12,150 nucleotides of DNA, taken from contig PKQR01000062.1 in the NCBI GenBank assembly GCA_017578085.1, positions 1 through 12,150 on the forward strand. The letters run 5' to 3'. Of this stretch, positions 6,397 to 12,150 are shown piece after piece. Within the stretch, counting starts at the first letter, position 1. Each line of letters opens with the position of its first letter. The notes beneath the pieces were generated by a model, which saw nothing but the letters and a program-made list of their open reading frames with translations, searched no databases and had not been told where the DNA came from. Made by a program: the position numbers and the translations under genes. Source of the DNA: Bacillota bacterium. GTDB taxonomy: Bacteria > Bacillota > Limnochordia > Limnochordales > ZCTH02-B6.

Positions 6397-7424
6397 GCCC
6401 GTGCCTCGCATTCCTTAGTAGTCGCCGCGAACGCGCCGGCGATGCGGGCGGGGACTTCCCGCGCGGCCGCCTCGGCCGCGGCTTTAATCGCGTTGCAGAT
6501 GGCGCGGCGGTCAGAGCGCCCGTGGGCGATGATCACGACCCCCTTTACGCCGAGCAGCGGCGCTCCGCCGTACTCGGCGTAGTCCAACCGGGCCTTGACG
6601 GCCCGCAGCGCCGGGCGCAAAAGGAGGCCGGCCAGCGCGCCGCGCCAGCCAGTGAATACGTCCTGCTTGAAGATGTCAAAGATGGCTGCGCTGACGCCTT
6701 CGGCAAACTTGAGCACAATGTTGCCTACGAAACCGTCGCACACCACCACGTCGGCCACGCCGCTTGGCACGTCCTTGCCTTCCACGTTGCCGATGAAGCC
6801 TAGGCCCGGGCTTGCGCTCAGCAGCGCATGGGCCTCCTGCGCGACGCGGGTCCCCTTGGTGGGCTCCTCGCCCACGTTGAGCAGCCCTACCCTCGGCTCC
6901 CGGATGCCGTAGACCGATTGGGCGTATATGCGGCCCATGCGGGCAAACTGAACCAGATGCTCAGGCCGCACCTCGGCGTTGGCCCCGGCGTCGAGGACGA
7001 GGCAGAACCCCGTGCGGGTCGGCAGCGGGATGGCGATGGCTGGTCGGTCGACCCCGGGCAGGCGGCCGATATAAAACAAGGACGCGGCCATAGCCGCGCC
7101 CGTATTGCCGGCGCTCACCAAGGCAGAGGCGGCGCCGCTGGCGACCAGGCGCGCCCCTACGACGATGGAGGACTGCAACTTGCGGCGCACGCTCTCGGCA
7201 GCGTGGTCTTCCATCGTAACGGTTTCCGGGGCATGCTCGATGGTCAGTCCGTCAGGAACGGTTTCCCCAGACAAAAGGGACTCCAGGCGCGGCCGGTCGC
7301 CCACCAGGCAAACGGGGATGCCAAGCTCGCGCGCGGCCCGCAGGCCCCCTTGCACGATTTCTTCCGGGGCCCGGTCGCCGCCCATGGCGTCAAGGGCGAT
7401 GGGTTTCTGCCCGCGCGCGGTCAT
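6393..7424 (-). CDS. plsX: Phosphate acyltransferase PlsX
   Basis: A 343-residue enzyme that makes acyl-phosphate from acyl-ACP, supplying PlsY for phosphatidic acid synthesis. It is a peripheral membrane protein in B. subtilis. The N-terminal IALDAMGGDRAPEEIVQG (residues 9-26), the middle VSAGNTGAAMA, GLLNVGEEPTKGT, VEGKDVPSG and VVCDGFVGNIVLK, and the late YGGAPLLGVKGVVIIAHGRS are all family signatures. The ATG at 7424 lies 10 nt past the rpmF stop. Its best SD (AAGGAG) is formed by the last codons of rpmF at about 13 nt, so reinitiation after rpmF is likely. In many Bacillota fapR precedes plsX; it does not here. Confidence 0.96.
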   Translation of the reverse strand: MTARGQKPIALDAMGGDRAPEEIVQGGLRAARELGIPVCLVGDRPRLESLLSGETVPDGLTIEHAPETVTMEDHAAESVRRKLQSSIVVGARLVASGAASALVSAGNTGAAMAASLFYIGRLPGVDRPAIAIPLPTRTGFCLVLDAGANAEVRPEHLVQFARMGRIYAQSVYGIREPRVGLLNVGEEPTKGTRVAQEAHALLSASPGLGFIGNVEGKDVPSGVADVVVCDGFVGNIVLKFAEGVSAAIFDIFKQDVFTGWRGALAGLLLRPALRAVKARLDYAEYGGAPLLGVKGVVIIAHGRSDRRAICNAIKAAAEAAAREVPARIAGAFAATTKECEARA

Positions 7425-7434
7425 GGACAGCGGC

Positions 7435-7623
7435 TTACTCCTTGTCCTGCTGCTTGGCGATGATCTGGCGCCCGTCGTAGTAGCCGCACTCCGGGCACAC
7501 CCGGTGCGGCAGCTTGGGCGCCTTGCACTGCGGGCAGGGCGTATACCCCGGTGCGGTCAGCACCCACGTGGAGCGCCGCTTGCCGGTCCGAGCCTTGGAA
7601 TGGCGCCGCTTGGGATTGGCCAA
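7435..7623 (-). CDS. rpmF: 50S ribosomal protein L32, zinc-binding form
   Basis: A 62-residue ribosomal protein of the large subunit. The N-terminus (ANPKRRHSKARTGKRRSTW) is the L32 hallmark. Four cysteines, C30 and C33 (CPQC) and C43 and C46 (CPEC), make the zinc ribbon, so this is the zinc-containing paralogue type. The start is a TTG at 7623, fixed because the family begins MA(V/N)PK. A strong SD, GAGGAGG, lies about 10 nt upstream; a TTG at 7633 is out of frame. The yceD-rpmF-plsX order is widely conserved and links ribosome and lipid synthesis. It lies 90 nt after yceD. Confidence 0.97.
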   Translation of the reverse strand: MANPKRRHSKARTGKRRSTWVLTAPGYTPCPQCKAPKLPHRVCPECGYYDGRQIIAKQQDKE

Positions 7624-7681
7624 TGTTTTTCAACCTCCTCTAATCCGCGTCGAAACCCGCTGGCGTGAATCCAGGATAAGA

Positions 7682-7687
7682 ATTGTA
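7682..7687 (-). promoter_or_regulatory. Possible internal -10 between yceD and rpmF
   Basis: Read on the minus strand, TACAAT (7687-7682) matches the SigA -10 at five of six positions within the 90-nt yceD-rpmF gap. The -35 region at 17 bp (CAGAGG) is poor, so a secondary promoter for rpmF onwards is only a possibility. Confidence 0.2.
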
Positions 7688-7713
7688 GACAGGCGGTTGC
7701 CGGCCCTCTGAGC

Positions 7714-8274
7714 TTATTTGTCCTCGGGCGGGCGCTTGCCCCACTCCCGCAGCACCGCAAAGCGGGGATCCCCGATTTCCGGCTCACAACCGCAGTCGCC
7801 TTCGTTGAGGTTGGCCCCGCACTGCGGACACAAGCCCCGGCAGTCGGGCTGGCAGACCGGCTTCATCGGCACCTGCAGGAGCAACGCTTCCCGCACGGCG
7901 TTCTCCAAATCGAGCCGGTCGCCGTGGTAAGGGCGGAAGTCGTCTTCTTCATCGCCTCCTGCCGGCACGTCTTCCCACTCCGGGTCCCGCTGCGGCGCGC
8001 GTCCCGCCTGGCGGCGAAACCGCTCTTCCAGGTCAGCCCGGAGGCGGGCCCGGATGGGTTTCAGGCAACGGGCGCAAACCAGGGCAAACTCGCCGGTGGC
8101 CTCTCCCTGCACGAGCATCGACTCGCCCGTGTTGGTCACGTGGCCATGAACATGCACCGGCGCGACCGCGGGCACCTCCCCGCCCAGCGGCGCCCACTCC
8201 TCTGCTGGCACAATAAAATCAAAGGGGAGTGACGCCCCCCGACGCTCGCGAATCGATGCGATGGAAAGTTGCAC
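7714..8274 (-). CDS. yceD: DUF177 / YceD family protein
   Basis: A 186-residue member of the DUF177 (YceD) family, nearly always encoded just before rpmF. Family members are implicated in 23S rRNA or large-subunit biogenesis, but the mechanism is not established. One cysteine pair is at C67/C70 (VCARCLKP). A C-terminal cysteine cluster at C141, C145, C149, C152, C161 and C163 (CQPDCRGLCPQCGANLN then CGC) suggests metal binding. An acidic segment (about 97-113, DPEWEDVPAGGDEEDD) precedes LENAVREALLLQVPMKPVC, the strongest family motif. The start is a GTG at 8274 with GTGAGG 5 nt upstream. It is the first gene of the operon, so its leader is very short. Confidence 0.93.
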   Translation of the reverse strand: MQLSIASIRERRGASLPFDFIVPAEEWAPLGGEVPAVAPVHVHGHVTNTGESMLVQGEATGEFALVCARCLKPIRARLRADLEERFRRQAGRAPQRDPEWEDVPAGGDEEDDFRPYHGDRLDLENAVREALLLQVPMKPVCQPDCRGLCPQCGANLNEGDCGCEPEIGDPRFAVLREWGKRPPEDK

Positions 8275-8292
8275 CGCTGCCTCACCGCCCCA

Positions 8293-8321
8293 ATTATACG
8301 GCCTGCCCCCGGGGGTGTCAA
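8293..8321 (-). promoter_or_regulatory. Perfect-consensus SigA promoter of the yceD-rpmF-plsX-fab-rnc operon
   Basis: On the minus strand, TTGACA (8321-8316) and TATAAT (8298-8293) are separated by exactly 17 bp, so both hexamers match the consensus completely. The spacer is very GC-rich and contains CCCCCGGGGG. Transcription would start near 8286, leaving about 12 nt before the yceD GTG, with the SD (8285-8280) almost at the mRNA 5' end. No FapR-like 17-bp palindrome is visible. The region faces the ylbJ promoter across a 125-bp divergent gap. Confidence 0.85.
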
Positions 8322-8347
8322 CGAAAATACCCTGTCAGCGGCCGCAA

Positions 8348-8377
8348 GAATATTCCCCCACGGGCGGCTCGTATGAT
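8348..8377 (+). promoter_or_regulatory. Candidate SigE-type promoter of ylbJ
   Basis: GAATATT (8348-8354) resembles the SigE -35 (GKATATT) at six of seven positions. CGTATGAT (8370-8377) partly fits the -10 (CATACAHT), with a 15-bp spacer. B. subtilis ylbJ is in the mother-cell SigE regulon, which motivates the call. The leader would be about 16 nt with the SD near its 5' end. The -10 match is only moderate. Confidence 0.4.
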
Positions 8378-8399
8378 GCGCTGACGGGAGGGACCTTCT

Positions 8400-9644
8400 G
8401 TGCCCCAAGCCGCTCGCCCGGCCATCTCCTCCTACAGCCTGGCCATCTTGGCGTCGCTGGTCACCGCCATGATCCTTCTTTTCCCCGAAGCGTCCTTCTC
8501 CGCCTCCTTGACGGGCCTCCGTTTGTGGTTCGAAGTTGTTTTTCCCGCCCTGCTGCCCTTCTTCGTCATGGCCGAGATCATGATGGGGCTCGGCGTCATC
8601 CATTTTATCGGCGTCATTCTCGAGCCCCTTATGCGGCCGCTTTTCCGCCTGCCCGGCGCCGGTGCCTTTGCCGTGGCCATCGGCCTTGCCGCGGGGTACC
8701 CGTTGGGTGCAAAAGTCGCCGCGGACCTGCGCCGCGCCAACCTGTGCACGGGCCCAGAGGGCGAACGGCTCGTGAGCTTTGCCAACACGGCCGATCCCCT
8801 TTTCCTCGCGGGTGCGGTCGCCATCGGCATGTTCGCCTTGCCCGAGCTGGCGGGGACCCTCGCCCTTGCTCACTATGTTGGGGCGTTCGGCGTCGGGTTT
8901 CTAATGCGGTTTCACGCCCGCCGCGCGCCGCAGACCGAGGAGCCCCGCGCCGCGGCCCCGCTTTTGGTACGGGCACTGGCCGCACTCCGGGATGCCCGCG
9001 AGCGGGACGGCCGCCCCATCGGGCAGCTGTTTGGCGACGCAGTGCGCAACTCCATGAACACGCTGCTCTTTGTCGGCGGGTCAATCATCATGTTCTCGGT
9101 GATGCTCCAGGTGCTGACCATCGCGGGCATCGTGCCGCTGGCCAGCCAGCTCCTGGCCGCGGCCCTCGCCCACTTCAACGTCCACCCCACCGTCGCCGAC
9201 GCCCTGGTACGGGGTGCAGTAGAGATCACCATCGGCGCCAAGACGGCCAGTGAAGCCACCGCCCCGCTATTGGACAAAGCCGTGGCCGCCAGCGCCATCG
9301 TCGCCTGGAGCGGGCTCTCGGTCCACGCTCAAGTGGCGGTGATGCTTCGCGGCACGGACATTCGCCTCGGGCCCTATATCGCCGCCCGCTTTCTGCACGC
9401 CGTGCTGGCCGCCATTGCCGCCTGGTTCGCCCTCGGTCCCGCCGGGGCGTGGCTGGGCGGAGGGGTCCCAGGCGCGGCGCTGCCGGTGTTGCCCCCGGTG
9501 TGGGCGGTGCAGCCGCTGTCTTTTGGCGGGCGGCTGTTTCACGCCACCGCCACCGCGACCCAGCTGGGCCTCTTGATGCTGGTTGTGGCGGGGATCGGGT
9601 CGGCCATCGGCCGGTGGACGGCCTTTTGGACGCGGTCGCGCTGA
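8400..9644 (+). CDS. ylbJ: Sporulation integral membrane protein YlbJ
   Basis: A 414-residue polytopic membrane protein with about ten hydrophobic segments (for example near residues 12-28, 46-65, 87-105, 133-150, 218-238, 240-258, 329-352 and 386-405). Recognisable YlbJ segments include FPALLPFFV (48-56), GYPLGAK (99-105), NTADPLFLAGAVAIGMF (129-145), EITIGAK (275-281) and WSGLSVHAQV (303-312). These belong to the nucleoside-recognition/Gate domain superfamily. In B. subtilis YlbJ is needed for proper spore formation; its transported substrate is not known. The start is a GTG at 8400 with SD GGGAGGGA (8386-8393) 6 nt upstream. It is divergent from yceD and convergent with the coiled-coil gene, which differs from the co-directional coaD-ylbJ order of Bacillus. 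A charged loop (about 171-209) divides the halves. Confidence 0.92.
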   Translation: MPQAARPAISSYSLAILASLVTAMILLFPEASFSASLTGLRLWFEVVFPALLPFFVMAEIMMGLGVIHFIGVILEPLMRPLFRLPGAGAFAVAIGLAAGYPLGAKVAADLRRANLCTGPEGERLVSFANTADPLFLAGAVAIGMFALPELAGTLALAHYVGAFGVGFLMRFHARRAPQTEEPRAAAPLLVRALAALRDARERDGRPIGQLFGDAVRNSMNTLLFVGGSIIMFSVMLQVLTIAGIVPLASQLLAAALAHFNVHPTVADALVRGAVEITIGAKTASEATAPLLDKAVAASAIVAWSGLSVHAQVAVMLRGTDIRLGPYIAARFLHAVLAAIAAWFALGPAGAWLGGGVPGAALPVLPPVWAVQPLSFGGRLFHATATATQLGLLMLVVAGIGSAIGRWTAFWTRSR

Positions 9645-9657
9645 CGTTGCGGGGCGT

Positions 9658-10107
9658 TCAGCGCTGCAGTTCGCTGCGGCCTTTCTTGACCGTGCGCAGC
9701 GTGCGCTCGAGGGCCTCCTCCAGGTTGCGCAGGACCCCGTCCGCGTAGGCGTCGGCGCCCTCCTCGATCTCCTTGGCCCGCTTTTGAGCCTCTTCGATGA
9801 TCTTCTTGGCCTCGGCCTGGGCTCGCCGGAGCACCTCGGACTCGCTCACCAGGCGCGCCGCGTACGCCTCTGCTTCCCGGACCATGCGCTCGGCTTCCGA
9901 CTGGCCCTGCTGGAGCAGTCGTTCGGTGTCGGCAGCCAGCCGGTCAGCCCGCTTTACCTCCTCGGGCAGCGTCTCCCGGATCTTGGCGATGAGCTCCAGC
10001 ATTTCACCGGCATTGATCAGGGCCCGGTTTCCGATGGGAACCCGCGGCGCCTCCTGCACCATCTGCTCCAGCTTGTCCAAAAGCAGCAGCAAATTGATCC
10101 GGTTCAC
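9658..10107 (-). CDS. Small coiled-coil protein (V-type ATPase subunit H-like/DivIVA-like)
   Basis: A 149-residue, highly charged protein. After a short hydrophobic-helical start (NRINLLLLLDKLEQMVQEAP) and a conserved-looking IGNRALINAGEMLELIAKIRETLP, residues about 48-149 are continuous Ala/Glu/Lys/Arg-rich heptads with no prolines. This fits a long coiled coil, as in proteins labelled ATPase or subunit E/H-like that follow coaD in many Clostridia. There is no nucleotide-binding motif, so the ATPase label should not be taken as activity. The start is a GTG at 10107 forming a GTGA overlap with the coaD stop; a start at 10173 would add 22 residues inside coaD. It ends 13 nt from ylbJ's stop, tail to tail. 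The function is unknown; a scaffold or division/envelope role is inference. Confidence 0.8.
   Translation of the reverse strand: MNRINLLLLLDKLEQMVQEAPRVPIGNRALINAGEMLELIAKIRETLPEEVKRADRLAADTERLLQQGQSEAERMVREAEAYAARLVSESEVLRRAQAEAKKIIEEAQKRAKEIEEGADAYADGVLRNLEEALERTLRTVKKGRSELQR
9663..9687 (+). terminator. Candidate terminator of ylbJ inside the convergent gene
   Basis: Arms GCTGCAG (9663-9669) and CTGCGGC (9674-9680) pair over 7 bp, including one G-U, around a TTCG tetraloop. They are followed by CTTTCTT (9681-9687). It starts 19 nt after the ylbJ stop and lies within the 3' end of the coiled-coil gene. The U-tract is broken, so strength is uncertain. Confidence 0.4.
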
Positions 10108-10604
10108 CGCCCTGCACCGCCCTTCGCTTGTAGGCGCTCCCGCAGGCGTTGGCTTACGTGTTCCGGCACCCACGCGTCTACGGGCCCGCCCAACACCGCG
10201 ACCTCCTTCACGAGGCTCGAGCGCACGTGGGCGTATGCCGGGCTCGTCGGCAAGAGCAGCGTCTCTATACCGGGCGCCAGCGCACGGTTCATGCCGGCCA
10301 TCTGCAGCTCATACTCACAGTCCGACGGGCTGCGCACGCCGCGGACGATGACGGCGGCGCCGCGACTCTTGGCGTAGTCCACCACCAGGCCGCTGAAGGT
10401 CTCGCACCGCACGTTGGGCAGGTGCGCGGTCGCTTCCCGCAGCATCTCCACCCGCTCTGCCGCTGTAAAAAGCGCTTGCTTGCGGGTGTTGTCCAGGACA
10501 GCCACGTAGAGGAGATCAAACAGCCGGGCGGCCCGCTCCACGATGTCCAAGTGGCCCAGGGTCACCGGGTCGAAACTGCCAGGACAGACCGCGATGCGCA
10601 TCAT
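10104..10604 (-). CDS. coaD: Phosphopantetheine adenylyltransferase
   Basis: A 166-residue nucleotidyltransferase that adenylates 4'-phosphopantetheine to dephospho-CoA, the penultimate step of CoA synthesis. The ATP-binding motif GSFDPVTLGH is at residues 9-18, with Ser10 and His18. Arg88 and the RGVRSPSDCEYE segment (88-99) and the second nucleotidyltransferase motif RSSLVKEVA (128-136) are in place; ISSxxVKE is usual. The start is the ATG at 10604, overlapping the rsmD stop as ATGA, with GAGGGG just upstream; the adjacent ATG at 10601 is an alternative. CoA is the source of the ACP prosthetic group and of malonyl-CoA, so it serves the nearby fatty-acid operon. Confidence 0.96.
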   Translation of the reverse strand: MMRIAVCPGSFDPVTLGHLDIVERAARLFDLLYVAVLDNTRKQALFTAAERVEMLREATAHLPNVRCETFSGLVVDYAKSRGAAVIVRGVRSPSDCEYELQMAGMNRALAPGIETLLLPTSPAYAHVRSSLVKEVAVLGGPVDAWVPEHVSQRLRERLQAKGGAGR

Positions 10605-11245
10605 TGCCCCCCCTCGTGGCCGCCGGTCTCCTGGGGCTGGGTCGGCGGCCCAGCCGCGGACTCTGCGCCCGCGGTCGTCTGGCGGCCGTATTCAGGAGCC
10701 GGCCGGTAGAAAGCCAGCACGGTATCGCCGTAGCGGACTGTGCGGACCTTGGCGAGATTCGCTGCCCGCTCGGGCATTTCCTCTCGCCCGTCATGCTCCA
10801 CCACGACCCATCCGTCAGGCGCCACGAGGCCATTTTCCGCGAGGGAAACAAGCGCTGGCGGGGCAAGCCCCTGATGGTACGGCGGGTCCATAAACACCAG
10901 GTCAAACGACCGGCCTTGCCGACCTAGGCGAATCAGCTCCCGTGCCACGTCGCCGGCGCGGACTTCGGCCAACTCCTCAAGCTTTGTGTGCCGCAGGTTC
11001 GCCCGCAGGACGCGCAGGGCCTTGGGGTCCCGCTCGACGAACACCGCCTCCCGCGCGCCGCGGCTCAACGCCTCGATCCCCAGCGCCCCGGTGCCGGCAA
11101 AGAGGTCCAGAACCCGGGCGTCGGCCAGCCACGGGGCGAGGATGTTGAACAGCGATTCCTTGACCCGGTCCGCCGTCGGCCGGGTGGTGGTGCCGGGCAC
11201 AGACTGCAGCCGCATTCCCCGGCAGCGACCGCCAATGACCCGCAT
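10601..11245 (-). CDS. rsmD: 16S rRNA (guanine(966)-N(2))-methyltransferase RsmD
   Basis: A 214-residue SAM-dependent methyltransferase acting on the small-subunit rRNA. RPTADRVKESLFNIL (22-36) is the RsmD N-terminal signature. The SAM site is VLDLFAGTGALGIEALSRGA (45-64), followed by the acidic ERD at 71-73 and the catalytic DPPY at 120-123. The conserved domain ends near residue 182. The last 30 residues are a Gly/Pro/Gln-rich tail not expected from the family and probably disordered. The ATG at 11245 lies 3 nt after the recG stop. The recG-rsmD-coaD order matches many Bacillota. Confidence 0.95.
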   Translation of the reverse strand: MRVIGGRCRGMRLQSVPGTTTRPTADRVKESLFNILAPWLADARVLDLFAGTGALGIEALSRGAREAVFVERDPKALRVLRANLRHTKLEELAEVRAGDVARELIRLGRQGRSFDLVFMDPPYHQGLAPPALVSLAENGLVAPDGWVVVEHDGREEMPERAANLAKVRTVRYGDTVLAFYRPAPEYGRQTTAGAESAAGPPTQPQETGGHEGGQ

Positions 11246-11248
11246 CCA

Positions 11249-12150
11249 TCACGCCCCCAATCCGTGCAGGACCTCCGGGACCCCGAAACGCCGTGCCGCG
11301 GCCCGCCACAGCTCGCCGTCGATGGCTTGTCCGCCAAGTAGCCTCTCCGCCCACCGTTCCACCTCACTCAGGACACCCGGGTCGTGCGGCCAGGCCAGGA
11401 CCGGCAGGTCCGGGAGACCCGACTGCCGCAGGCCCAACAGCTCCCCGGGGCCGCGCAGCTCCAGGTCGGCTTGAGCCAGGGCAAACCCGTCTTGGGTTGT
11501 TCGCATCATCTGCAGGCGCCGCCGGGCGGCAGGCGTCGTAGGATCGGCGATGAGGAAGCAGTAGGCCTGTCCGCCGCCGCGCCCAACCCGTCCCCGCAGC
11601 TGGTGCAGCTGCGCCAGGCCAAACCGGTCGGCGCCCTCGATCACCATGACGGCGGCGTTGGGAACGTCGACCCCCACCTCCACGACGCTGGTGGCCAACA
11701 GCACCTGCACCTCTCCTGCCCGGAAGCGGGCCATCGTCTCCGCCTGCTGGGCTGGAGGCTGGCGCCCGTGCACGACCGCGACCCGCAAGCCTGCCAGCGG
11801 CCCCCGGACCAGCCGGTGCGCCGCCGCCAGCGCCGGTCTTTCGTCTCCCTCGCCGTCGCCGCCCTCTCCCCCCTCGTCTCCTGCGTCGCCGATGGCGGGA
11901 AACACAACGAATGCCTGGCGTCCGCCCTCCACCATCCGCCGCACGAAGCGGTACACTTCCTCGCGGCGGGCCGGCCGCACCCAGCGGGTGTCCACGGGCA
12001 AGCGGCCCGGCGGCGCTTCGTCCAGGACGCTCAGATCCAGGTCGCCGTACAGGCAGAGCGCCAAGGTGCGCGGGATGGGCGTTGCGCTGACCACCAAGAG
12101 ATGAGGCGGCCGCTCGCGCGCGGCCAACGCCGCCCGCTGCCGCACGCCAA
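11249..12150 (-). CDS. recG: ATP-dependent DNA helicase RecG (5' end outside window)
   Basis: The C-terminal 299 residues of a superfamily 2 helicase that rewinds stalled forks and processes branched DNA. The reading frame runs off the right edge, beginning in the GV-RQRAAL segment that normally follows the DEQHRFG motif, so an apparent GTG at 12145 is internal. Visible motifs are SATPIPRT (motif III, usually TATPIPRT), GDLDLSVLDEAPPGR, ATSVVEVGVDVPNA (motif V), HQLRGRVGRG (motif VI) and the C-terminal LRGPGELLGLRQSGLPDL. Between motif IV (QAFVVFPAI) and the LRVAVVHG strand there is a Gly/Asp/Glu-rich low-complexity stretch. It is upstream of rsmD in the same operon; the promoter is outside the window. 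Confidence 0.95.
   Translation of the reverse strand, partial: GVRQRAALAARERPPHLLVVSATPIPRTLALCLYGDLDLSVLDEAPPGRLPVDTRWVRPARREEVYRFVRRMVEGGRQAFVVFPAIGDAGDEGGEGGDGEGDERPALAAAHRLVRGPLAGLRVAVVHGRQPPAQQAETMARFRAGEVQVLLATSVVEVGVDVPNAAVMVIEGADRFGLAQLHQLRGRVGRGGGQAYCFLIADPTTPAARRRLQMMRTTQDGFALAQADLELRGPGELLGLRQSGLPDLPVLAWPHDPGVLSEVERWAERLLGGQAIDGELWRAAARRFGVPEVLHGLGA

Noticed and set aside
8136..8873. A 245-residue minus-strand frame spanning the yceD start, the divergent promoters and ylbJ
   Set aside because: It crosses two promoters and overlaps two real genes out of frame; composition is low-complexity Gly/Lys/Arg-rich.
9609..9627. Five-bp GC hairpin followed by TTTT at the end of ylbJ on the plus strand
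   Set aside because: It lies inside the ylbJ coding sequence before the stop, and the stem is short; the TTCG-loop hairpin after the stop is a better terminator candidate.
9658..10107. Calling the coiled-coil protein an ATPase
   Set aside because: No Walker A or B motif is visible; the label in databases comes from similarity of coiled-coil composition to V-type ATPase stalk subunits.

Overview
This is chromosomal DNA from a strongly GC-rich, endospore-forming member of the Bacillota. The taxonomic call rests on a SpoVS, a YlbJ, the recG-rsmD-coaD-ylbJ-yceD-rpmF-plsX-fab-rnc gene order known from Bacilli and Clostridia, and Shine-Dalgarno sites close to AGGAGG. The GC richness recalls lineages such as Symbiobacterium, Thermaerobacter or Limnochordia, but the genus cannot be fixed from the sequence alone. 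I see no mobile element, CRISPR array, tRNA or rRNA.

Layout, left to right. (1) 17-277, minus: spoVS, with a good SigH-type promoter upstream. (2) 278-648: a 371-bp divergent gap holding that promoter and a cluster of TTGACAT-like half-sites. (3) 649-1248, plus: a regulator with an N-terminal helix-turn-helix and a LexA/S24-like C-terminal domain that has lost the Ser-Lys dyad. (4) 1282-8274, minus: a nine-gene operon read right to left as yceD(DUF177)-rpmF-plsX-fabH-fabD-fabG-acpP-fabF-rnc, driven by a perfect consensus SigA promoter (TTGACA-17-TATAAT). (5) 8400-9644, plus: ylbJ, a sporulation membrane protein, divergent from the fatty-acid operon and preceded by a SigE-like promoter. (6) 9658-12150, minus: recG (5' end cut off by the window edge)-rsmD-coaD-small coiled-coil protein, convergent with ylbJ.

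The large operon makes the type II fatty acid synthase elongation machinery: ACP, malonyl-CoA:ACP transacylase, KASIII and KASII, and ketoacyl reductase. It also encodes PlsX, which passes acyl chains to phospholipid synthesis. It is bundled with ribosomal protein L32, the L32-linked DUF177 protein and RNase III. Three successive junctions (plsX/fabH, fabH/fabD, fabD/fabG) are 4-base ATGA stop/start overlaps, which points to translational coupling. No fapR lies in the cluster, and no dehydratase or enoyl reductase is present. The second operon couples DNA repair (RecG), 16S rRNA methylation (RsmD) and CoA synthesis (CoaD).

Most of the window is conserved housekeeping. The least ordinary parts are the dyad-less S24-like regulator with its candidate operators, the regulatory signals between operons, a strong hairpin plus a palindrome between acpP and fabF, and the inverted ylbJ.
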